DNA of 64,000 nt, from the NCBI GenBank assembly GCA_022747635.1, contig JAKTNV010000005.1:87579969-87643968 (forward strand), given 5' to 3'. This stretch comes from Hetaerina americana. Taxonomy: Eukaryota; Arthropoda; Insecta; Odonata; Calopterygidae. A model generated the notes under the pieces. It worked only from the letters and a program-made list of their open reading frames with translations, did no database searches and had not been told where the DNA came from. The translations under genes and the position numbers were made by a program. Below, piece after piece: positions 35,901 to 47,900 of the stretch (position 1 is its first letter; the number at the start of each line of letters is the position of its first letter).

Positions 35901-38900
35901 GAGAAAGAAAGAAAGCAATTACAAATTTAAACTTTTAAAATGTGTGTTATCATTCAAAAGATAATTGATTAAATTTTGTCTGAACTGATGAACTGTTGTT
36001 TTGGAACATAAGTTCACAGGAACAGGGTGCCTGGGTTGTTCTCAGTTTAATGTGATCTTATTCCAGGAGTGATCCAAAGTCACAGTCGACGTCCCAGCAG
36101 GTGCTTCCCAATGATCCAACTTTGTATTTCTTTCATCACTATGGGTCATGCTTCAACCAGTTTCCCCACATGCGATTCTCGGATTCCACTGAGAAGAAAA
36201 TAAATCAGCAGTACTCCATAATTCATTTACAGGTATGTTGATACCATAATTTTGTTGCATATAAATGTGGATGTTTTCTGATCCCAGTGGGCAAACCATC
36301 AGTTAATAAAGACTTAGATCAAGTGAAATACTGACATTATGTTGGATTTTTCGAAGATATCACTCATAACTCTTGATAACATCTGCAGTAATTTTGCAAG
36401 GGAATGAAACTACTGAATAGGATTGTGATCTCAGAGTTATGAAAGATTGAGGGTGAATGTAGTTCTTCCAGGAAACTGGAAGAACTACATTCACCCTTAT
36501 ATTCCAATGGGGGTAAATGCATTCTGCATATTTCAATCTATCCTTGCCATTGCCTTTAAAAAAAATTGCAATTTATGTTGTCGTTTCTACGGATTTTAAT
36601 TTTGATTGTGTGGGTTGGTTTGTGTTTAGTTTATCAAGTTTCCGTAGCAATTCATGTGCAGGATGATTTGTAGGCGATGTTACTTTGTGAAATTTACTCA
36701 TTCTTCCAAGAAAATAAACACTTTGTAAATTTCCTAACTTAACTAAAACGCTTGGCCATTTTCCATGCCCTCACATCCTTATCATAAGTAAATGGTTGAG
36801 CATTCAGTTACGTTTAATTTCTGTACTTGTGAGATAAGAGGAGTGGCCAGGAGAATGAATAGAAAAATGTATTTGATAATATGCTAGAAACTTAACATTT
36901 GTTTGACAAAGGTAGAAAAGTGAAATTTGTTGTCTCAGGCATAACTTTATGGAATTTGCATATCATCTTGAAATGTAATGAAATAATTGACTTAGTAATT
37001 CCACACACTTTATTTAAAAAACACGACCCAGGTTTCGACGTTGAACGTCATCATCAGGTGGTCCTCATAGAAGCACGCTGGCTATATATACCTTCTGATC
37101 ATAGGAGGGGGGGTTGGTCAGAGAGGGAGGTTGATGGGGTAAAAAGGTTACAATGTAGCTGGGAAGAAAAGAGAATTACATTTTTGATTTAGAAGAGTGG
37201 TAGGTCTAGGAGGGGAGTGGGAGGGATACAAAATTTCGTTGGCAAGATCATCTTTCCAACGGACACATTTCAAAATTTCTAACTGCTCCAAAGCATTGAG
37301 CCTTTGACTTTTTTCTTCAAAATGAATAATTTTTGTCCAAACATGTGTGAAAAATAAGAGCATAACATCCCTCTTTGCAAAGCACCTCATTGAAAGTGAC
37401 CACAACAGTGACTTTGTGACAAAAATTATTCATTTTGAAGAAAAAGGTCAAAGGCTCGATGCTTTGGAGCAGTTAGAAATTTTGAAATGTGAAAACGTCG
37501 AAACCTGGGTTGTGTTTTTAAAATAAGTGTGTGGAATTACAAAGTCAATTATTTCATTACATTACAAGGGAAAAGTGAATTTTTTAGAACAGCATGAGGT
37601 TTTTAACCATCTCAGATTCAACGAAACAAAACAAACTGTTAAATGGCCTTTATTCCATCAAATCCATCGCACTGCTTTTTAAAGTATCTGTTTCCCCTTC
37701 TCCTCAACCTCACTTCACTCCTCCCCCCTCCCAACAATGAATTCCTGAGCGTTCACCTTCATTTTACCCTTATCCATATCTCCTGACCCCTCTCCTAACC
37801 CTCTCCCTCCCTCCCCCCTTCATTTCTCCATCTGCCCCCTCCTCTCTCATCTCACAAGAAAGTATATAGCTTAGGCGCCACTGAATTTTCAGTGGTTTAC
37901 TTTTGATAATGACATGATATCCCCAAAATCAGTCTAGTGTTGGATAGAATATGGAACATTGCAAATTGTCTCTTCAATAACTTCAAGTATCAACTTTAAG
38001 TGAACTTGCTTTAGCATTTTTCAGTCTATGTAATGGTGAAGCATGGAAGCTTCTAGTCACATCTTTATCACAGATTTATCAAATGATTCTGTTTTGTATT
38101 GGCTGGGATTTTAGGTAATGTTTAGGGATTGATTGTCTCTTCTGTCACAACAGAGTATACTATCGGTGGCCAAGAAGATTTTAACCAAAGAAATGCTTAC
38201 ATTTCTGAATGAGCAAGCTGCAGAGGTGTATGCATCTGGACAGATAAAAACATTTCCTTACCAGTCATTTAGTGAAACATTGAACCTCGTCATGGTTACT
38301 CTGCTGAGGGAGTTACTTCAACATCAAAATGGTATGTTTGAAAAAAATCAATGATCTCACGCTATATAGTGTGCATAAATGCATTTTGTACCCTAGTAGT
38401 TTTGTTTTTAATTGCAGAAAGGGTTTTTCAGCTAACAGCTATCCATGTTAATGTGTGAGATAGTTTTGAGTTTTGTCATTGGAAATGTAAGTTAGCCTAA
38501 TAGATTAAATCAAATTCTTTGCTTATGTGTAAGTTGTAGTTTCACAAAGTCAAGTTAATTCATAATGCTATATGGAAATGAATTTTTATAAAGCTGTTTG
38601 CAAAGTCAAATGCTTAAAAACTCTTAAGTGACCAATGAGAATCACTTAACGATATACCTTGGGATATTCAAAATCATTGATTTTTATTCTTCAACTGACT
38701 TTTCTTGCCTAATGCAGAGTTTTTAATTCTGGAAAGTTGTCACCTTATGATGTTATTTGTCAGTGAATTGAAGGCTGACTTTCTTCAGGGTCATAAAACA
38801 AGGGATTTATTCACTTTTCCTCAAATGCGGGTAGATGTAATGCATGCATGTATTTCAAATGGATGGCTTGTGACTAGCATTGCATTTGACTTTAGGTAAT

Positions 38901-41900
38901 GGCTGAATTATGAAATTTTAAAATTCAGTCAAATATCTTAAGAGTGCCAATGAAGTTGAAATTGTGTTAAAATTAAAACAAAATCAGTGAATGCATTGAG
39001 AAATATCCAGTTAGCCGACATTGTCACAGTACCATGTCCTAATATATCCAAGTCTGACACATTGCTTCATGATTAATGTGTGTGTGTGTACGCCAGCAAA
39101 ACTGCATGGTTGCAGGCTTGTGAATAAACCACTCACGACTTTTGTTTCTGAACTGAATAGCTTTTGGAATAACCTTGTGGAGACTCTCCATTATGAAACC
39201 TATGAAAACATTGAATAATATAAAGTTGGTACCTAGTTGTTATTGGTTCTGCAGTGTTCTGTAATTCAGATTTTGTTTCATTCTTACTTTAGGAGTTGTC
39301 CCGCACTAAATACCCCATAGAAATTCTTGGAATTTTTTTATAACTGATAGGCAAACAGGAAATTGAAAATCAAAATTTAGAAGTAAATATTGGACAAGGG
39401 TTATGACCTCAGGTAAATATATTTATGCATACAAGCATCTGAGAGCAATGGGAATCTAGAAATTTCATACTTTGGTTTCTTGTCTCCACCTCAAAGATGA
39501 AGTAGTGAGTGATAAAAGTAATTGTAAAATGATTCTTTCAAGTTATGAATCCAATAAATAACATGGTGCTGGTTTTTTTTTATTCGCTTAATAATTTTAA
39601 CAAATTCCGCTGTCAATATGCTTGCAAAATAGTATGCTTGTGCAATGAAAATTATTTTTCACTTTTAAGTAGTTGCATGATAAATTAAAGTTACATGACC
39701 CGTTGTGGTGGATCATATCTCTCGCTTATAAACCTGTTAGAGTTCCACTCTTCTAGAAAATATCTCGAAACAGATGGAACTGGCCCTGCAAAAGACAATG
39801 CTAAAAGTTTTTTTCAAAGAATGTCGATGCATTATAATGCAAATGATAATTAAATGAAACAAGACAATTTAGGTTGCATAGTCCATGGCATCCTTGTAAT
39901 GCAAATAAATATTATTTCTATGAATCATGCAAGTATACTTTTATAGGTGGATGTATCTGCAAATTTTGAATGAGCATTAAAAGTCACATTTTTCAAAGGT
40001 GAACATGAAAATTTGGTTTTGTGAACAGTTTAAATGCATGCTAGTTTTGGAATGAAGCATTTCTGGATACATTTTCGTTATTTTCAACGCAATGACTAAT
40101 TATAATATTTGTCCATCGACTTTTATAAATTTAATATGTTTGAAAGCTTTGACAAATGTGTTGCATTTCAAGTTTGTATTTATTCTTTTTATTACACTCC
40201 CCCCTTGTTTTTCTCCTTGCTCAACTTTCCCTTGCAGCTAGACACTGTTATCATTGCTCTTAGGTAGTGTGACATTTTGATGTTCAAAAAACTCATCTCA
40301 AAATATTTTCTTTTATTTGGTCTGCTCATTTATAGGATTTTTGAAATGAGACTGTTTTTTGCTTTGACAAACACTGGTAATGTTGATGATGAAATACTGC
40401 CATCCAGTTCTTGATTGTACATGCCTTGTAATTACTGTGCATTTGATCAAATGCATCGACTTGATTTTTTCTTACAACTGTAGAAATAAAATGTCTACTT
40501 TCAGTAGTGTAAGGAATACAGTGGAATATAATGCAAGCTTTCATAGCAAATAGAAATTTATCAATGGTGATGTTGGTTTGGGCATTTATCTTTCCCAAGC
40601 CACCTACCACTAGTCTATTCAGAATCTCATATTTTTATTTATTTTTAGGCCATGTGATATGCTGTCATATTTTGTGTATTTTTTTCATAATGCTTGCAGT
40701 CTCTATTGCAGTTATTGGAGTTTTCTGGACAAAAAAAGCCTCCCCCCCGCACCTTGGGGAGCCAGGTCCATATCTAACAAGCTGTTGCCAAATTATGTAA
40801 ATTATAATGCTCTGGATGGGTCTCTACGACCAGTTGCTCCTAATTAGCATTCTCAGGACTTTCTTATTCTGATCTTAGGCATTTATGTTTGAATGTACTA
40901 TTGAATTTATGAATTTGGTCTGCCATCCAAAGCTATTTGAGGGGATGCCAACTGGTGATTGTGGCAGTGTGTCCGTTATGTGGCTGGTTTTGGCAACATG
41001 GCCTGTATTGACTGACATCTGATATAGTATATTTCCCACTACTTTTAACTTTTCCTTTGTTTTCCCTCTCACAATATATTGGTAATTTTCCTAAATGGTA
41101 CAAAAAGATTGTTTGTGACACTTCACTCATTTCAATTCAATATTTAAAGATCCCATTCAAAACACTATTATCTGTGGAGATTGAGTGCGAAAAATTCATT
41201 TTGATGGTTCATTCAGTGTTATAATTCACTCTGTTGTTTCTAGGGTTGACGACTTAAAATTGTTTCACTGTGCACAGAATTTGATTTTGTCCAGAAAAAA
41301 TTCAGTTTCTCAAATTTTCTCTGTCCAATTTAAATTCCTTCAGATTAAAAAGTTGATAAATGTATGTATGTAGATTGAATTAAATTTGTGATAACTGGGG
41401 GAGAGTTTATTACACATCCTTGCTTCATTTATATGGTAATCAACTGTTACTTCACATACATATATAATAACTGGCTGGTCACACTTCATGAATTAAAGGA
41501 CCAGATGAGAATTTGTTTGAAGAAATGTCAACAGGCCATATGTTGCCTACTGCCACTGTAAAACAAATTCCAATAAATTCGTTGATCAATTAAATAGTTG
41601 GTAGGTGAGGGAATGGCTTAGCCTAAACTAAGTAGCAGGGCATATGCAACTCACACATCCAGGGCAGGGGATTACCGTCTACCGCCATTCAGTTTCCCAT
41701 AAAATTCCAGTTGCCAGATAATTGCACCGTTTGGAATTTAGAAGGGGCGTTCCGAAGACACTGTCTTATGATTCAAACCCGAGACCCACGAGTCAGTAGC
41801 TGAATGCTCTACCCTTGAGACTACTTAGGCACCAACAGTATATCAAGAGTAAATATTTATGGATTTGTTCTACAAGATCCAGGAAGTTGAATAATTTAAT

Positions 41901-44900
41901 CCTCAATGCAAATTTTGTTCCTCTTTCTGGAAAGGCTTATTTCATCATAAAATAATCTTTTCTATGCACAGTCTTATTCCTCCCTAATTAAAATATAAAT
42001 CTTATTGAAAAATTCCTCCTTGCTGAATATGTATCTCTGCCAATGTCCTGTTGTCCTTTTTCCTGGCCAACTTGAGTTTGTGACTGTATATATTGATTTA
42101 ATTCATGATTGGCATGGGTGTGAAAATATGCATAAATGTATGTTATAAAATTAGCTAGTAGAGGAAAAATGGCTTGAAGCATGTGTGGTAACATTAATGT
42201 CTCCTATGAGACTGTCATATATTTTTTAACGATTCTATACTTCATGTTCCTGGGAAATGTTAATGGTGGTGTTGAAAAATGGAGTCAGAGGCAACACAGT
42301 ACAGTATTTTATCAGTCTCTGAAGTTTAAAACTTTTAATGGTATAAATTTAGCATAGGTGTAAGGATAGGTGCAATCAGAAGCATATCCTCCTCTGAAAT
42401 GTCTGTATTTTGGTGTGCTAGTGGCTCCCACTGCAGTATTTATTTTGTCTGCATGAGAAAATATTTGTGATCTCATCAATTATTTTAGTGCTTCACCTGT
42501 ATCGAGTTGCTTCTAATCCCTTCTGTTTAACATTTTGTACCTTATTTTTCTGTTTTGAATGCTTTCTAATTTATTTTACTCCTTTCCTGTTCCCATGCAT
42601 GATAATCTGCTGCCTGTGGACTAAGATGTTCCAATTGATTTCACGAACGATGTTTTGGAGTTTCTGTTCGACGAGCATTTCACATTGCAAAGCCTTAGCC
42701 ATGACGGTAGTGAGCAATATCTTACCTTGGAGACAGTTGGTGTTGAAAATTGGTTTCATATTATATTTATTTGCATTTTTCGTCTACACAATCCTTAAAT
42801 GTAATGCTTTAATTCAATTGAGGAATGCATGCTCCTCGCACATGAATATGTTACATATATATACATTACAGATTTCTTCCATAATGTTTTATGTCAATGT
42901 TTCTTTCACGTCATATATTCAAATAATTTTTGAAGATGAAAGTAAATTTAAATTATCTTGCATCAATCTCATGAGATAAACATTTTCTTCAATGATTTTG
43001 TACAAAATGTAGCGAGTTCTCACTTGTTACCATCCTGGCTCCGTATTTCATTCCTGATTGTGTTCCTTTTCCATGGCTGGTGCAGATCTTCCTCTTCCAT
43101 TTACGAGGGATGTTCAAGAATTTGTGAGAGGGCTTTTCCTTTCTGGTCAAACTGAACTGCAAAGTCTCAACCATGATGCTAGCGAGCAAGAATGTAGGGA
43201 AGCAAATTATGTAATTGTTAATAAGTTCAAAGTTAATGTAATGGCAAATGCTGCGTGTGTTGATCTCCTAGTGTGGGCCACTGGTGATGAAACAGGTAGG
43301 TGGTTTTTCATTTGGTTGGTTTCATACGTTTCATAATCACTGCTTATCTTATCTGCATAATACTTTTTGAAGGTCAAGGTATTTTAAATTTATTTTAAAT
43401 CTTTGATGTTACTGATAAATTTTGCATAATTGACACTACAGGGCAAGAACAGAATTTGTTAATCAATAAATAAATCATTCACTTTTACATTTATTTTAAT
43501 TTTTTTGTAATTTCTCAATATCAAGTTCATTTTCCAATTCATTTTGTGTGTATTTGTGCATTTGGACGTGACCAAAGAGTCAAATATTCATGAACATTCA
43601 GTACTATTTGACAAGCAATTTAATACTAATTCTAGTGTGGAAACGTTTCGGTTAAGACATGCTTTTTCTGCAAAGCAATAGATTTTAGAACTCGCTTTCC
43701 GTCCTCCTTCCATCCTTACCCTCTTTATTGCAGTTTAGATTTATGTTAAATATAATCATTGAAACTGTTTTGGATTTGTTTCAATTTTACTATCTAATGA
43801 CAAATTTTAATAGGTATATGTTGTGGATTAAAATTGAAAAGTGCCTGGTATGTATGTAAATGTTATCAATTCCTGAGGGTTGTTCTACATTTTTGAATTC
43901 CAGGAGACCCTCTTCATGTTGCATTCCTCACAAAAAAATACCCCTGCTAAATAACACAAAATAAGAGCATTAATAATTTTTATATATGTATCTGAAAATA
44001 TCCAAATAATTACCATACTTGATGGCATATTAGATGCACCTATTATTTTCAACATCATGATCAAAAAAATCACTTCAAAGTCCAAATGCCATGGGTTAAC
44101 GCTCCTTACTACTGTTTATTTTACCCCAAATGGTCAGTACCACTTATTTTGCCTCCATTATATTTGTATCATTATATTTACTTATATATAATGTTTATTA
44201 ATCAATTGAAAAATATTATAGTTGGGATTGTTATTGTTAACCTCATCACTGTTATGTGATGTGAATATTGTGTTGCTCACATCTAAAATGTCAAAAGTGG
44301 TTCAGGCCACTTAACTTAACTTAATTGTATTTCATTTCAACTGATTATAAAAAGAGAGCGTGGAACCAGCAAGGAGTAATAAGTTGGGTGGGTGGGGCGT
44401 TGTGCGTTTGGGTGGACTGTTGAAACTTTTTTCCTAGTTTGTGTTCCCTAATGAAATGTGGGTGCATCTTACTACCTTGATCAAAAATTTCCCGGAATTT
44501 ATTCAGAAAATTAAAAATACAAGTTTATTCATCTAAATCTATATTGTCCCCTTCAAAGTAATCCCCATCGACTGCAACACACTTATGCCAGCGCTTGATC
44601 CAATCCTCGAAACATTTTTTATATTCGGTTTTCGGTATGTCCATCAGTGCTTCCTGCGATTTTTCCATTACTTCCTCTCGGCTGCTAAAACGCGTTCCCC
44701 GTAATGGTTTTTTAACTCGATTGAACAGAAAGAAGTCACAGGGAGCCAAATCAGGTGAATTCGGTGGCTGTTGGATGGTATTTGTTGCATTTTTCGTCAA
44801 AAAATTACGAATAATGATAGCACTGTGCGACGGTGCGTTATCATGGTGCAAAATCCACGAGTTTTCTGCCCACATTTCTGGTCTCTTTCGGCGAATTGCT

Positions 44901-47900
44901 TCACGCAAACGTCTCATAACGCCCAAATAATACTCTTTGTTTACTGTCTGGCCTTCTGGCAAAAATTCATGATGCACTACACCGTTGTAATCCATGAAAA
45001 CCGTCAGCATTGCCTTCTTTTTTGACTGAAAACGACGTTGTTTTTTTGGTCTCGGCTCATTTGGTGAACGCCATTCACTTGCCTGATGTCTGGATTGCGT
45101 GTCGTACTCATAAACCCACGTCTCGTCTCCAGTAATTATCCTTTTGATGAATGTGGGATCGGATTCAGCCTCGCAAATCATGTCTTTTGCGACGTCAACA
45201 TGGTCTCTTTTTTGCATGAAGTTGAGGTCTTTAGGCACCAACTTTGCTGCTAAACGACGGAAACACAAATCATTAACCACAATGTCTTGGGCGGATCCAT
45301 AGGCAATGTTCAAGTCCTCCGCTATTTCTCTGATGGTTAATTTGCGGTTATTGACCAACATTTCTTTTACTTTATCAATTTTTTCACCGACTTTCGATGT
45401 CGATGGTCTGCCACTGCGTTCATCATCTTCGATTGACTCACGACCACTTCTGAACCGCTCGTGCCACTGGTAAACGACCGTTTTTTTTAGAGAATCGTTG
45501 CCGAAACACTTTTCCAACATTTCCAACGTCCGTGCGCCACTAAATCCGTTTTTTACGCAAAATTTAATACAAGTTCGTTGTTGCAAATTTAAATCCATTT
45601 CTGAAATTGTAAAAAATCGCCAACACACACAGAGATAGATGTACTCTTGGCTACGTAACTTTTGCAAATGTCAAGTTATGACACTAAGATTTAAAGGGAA
45701 TATCAACAACAGATGTACCAATTTAACAAAAAAAACAGAACTCAAATCGGAACGATGGGAGCGCCACACGGTGGTTATTCCGGGAACTTTTTGATCAAGG
45801 TAGTATATGCCATCAAATATGGTACTTTTTGATATGGTTGGTCGGCTGAAAAGTCCATGCCAGCTGATAATCAAGCATTTTGTCCCAGAAATTATATCTG
45901 TTTAGCTTATCTTCTTTTTTTTCAATTATCTTGTTTTATTATTATTTTTCATGAGTTGTATTATTCATCTGTTATGTGCCCCTTTTATGCCGTTGCATCT
46001 TACTTTGTGGCCTCAATGAACTTGGCGCTTCCAATCACCATTCTTTGTGATGAATGGAAGTTCCTTAAATGCTCTGCGTTAAACATTTAGTTAAAGGTAT
46101 TTAGTTGGACATTGAATTTCATATAATTCATTCATTTTGATTCAATGTGCACATTATTAGGCATTAAAACTAATGAAGAAAGGGAAAATTTGATACAGAA
46201 GCAGTCTATAAAATGGTTGTGAAGTTGCAGCTTCTCACTTATTAGAGCAAGTGTTTTTCAGTGCATGGTAATTATCATCCATAGTGCTACTATACAGTGC
46301 TCTATCATGTGTCTTGATTATCCCTGTAGAGCTTATGCCTTCTATTATATGAACATAGATATTATTATTATTTTATTATGTGCTATCTATGTTATTGATC
46401 ATGTTTTTCCATAATGTAAAGAATATTATTCTCTCAATGCACAAAAATGTATCGGGTGGTAAGATATCATTCAGTTGAACTTGAAATGGTGCTGAAAGGG
46501 AATGTATACTTTAGGTTATCTTCGGGATGCATTTTCGCGAATAAATCCCTTAAAATTATTCGTGATAATTACAATAATGAACCTATAAAATGTATTTTCA
46601 GTTATGAATGCCACTTGGTGAGAAATAAGACCCATGGCTGGTATTCGTTGATGTTTAAGTAATTCTCAAAGTAATTGTAAAAGTCTAAAATATGGGTGCA
46701 TTTTTAAATTTGATGTTCTTTACATTGTATTTAAGTTATACAATTTTGTGAAAATAATCTTATACGAAAGAAACTATTGGAACATGTATTTCTTTGCATC
46801 AGTTGGCAGGTGAACTGGATTCGTCTTTTCAGAAATAATTTTTTGTTGTATTTTGCTTTGAAATTCTTGTTGCTGCTTCTGAAAGAATTATGTTTTGTAG
46901 CCCAAGGAGTCAATGAAACAAATAGTCTGTTCTCGGAGCTATCCCTTCTCATCGCAACTCACCCTGCCGAACTCCTGAAGATGCAGGGTAAAGCTTATTC
47001 AAAGGCTCATTCTTCTGCAGATGGTGACCCTGTTTGTTGTTGTCTATCTTAACTCTCATTGCATGGAGGATTTGTAAAGCCAGACTCTTATCAATAAGTC
47101 CATTGTGTGGCAGTTTTATTAACAGTGTGCATTTCAGATTGCACATCCTTGTTACCAAATTCAGAATGGTGCATGGTCTCACTTACAATGTAGCTGGGGG
47201 GGATTGGGATGCTGCAGTGGCTAACGAGGGGGCCCGGGTTTGAACCCCGGTGGTGGCAGATATTTTCAGTGGTATCTTGATCCCTACTTGAGGTGCTTTA
47301 TGGGGAGCACTTTGAGTGAGTATGCCATCCGTCGGATGGGGCGTTAAGCTGTGGATCCCTTGGTGCCTTTCATTAAGAGTAGGCTAATGCAGATGCCGGG
47401 TTTCTCTCCACCCTTCATCCTTTCCCATCAATCCTCAATGGCGCAAATGACCTCAGCTGTTGGTCACCTCCTCTAAAAACTCCTACTTACCAGATAGCCT
47501 TTCAATTTAGCCATTGTTCCCTGGATTAATAGTTTATTTGGCTGGACTAGTGACGCCCTCCGTGAGATGCAATGACTTTTTCCGAAACCTTCTGTTTGTT
47601 TTTTTTATTTCTGCTATAGATGTTAGACAATGGTAAGCTCACCACTGTTTGATTCAGATGACCATTTCATGTGTAAGTCAAAGAAAATCAGTGCATCTGA
47701 AGGTTTATATTGGGATGTTGCAGCATAAATACCATTAATATTTTTTCAGTTTGACTGCTATTTTGGGATATTTTCTTTATTTAAAATAAAGCAATGATTT
47801 CAGTGATTTAACTTTGAGTGAATTTTCAATTTTAAGTACAAATGTTACATTGGAGTAACTGTGAGGAATTAGTTGAGATCTTTCCAAGGTGCCCCCAAAT

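Noticed and set aside
42467..42979. 170-codon plus-strand frame
   Set aside because: Composition (Phe, Ile, Leu, Cys) is what AT-rich DNA gives by chance. It has no family motif and lies in a PI4KA intron without a good donor or acceptor in phase.
44595..45025. Plus-strand frames of 111 and 84 codons
   Set aside because: They are shadows of the mariner transposase on the other strand.
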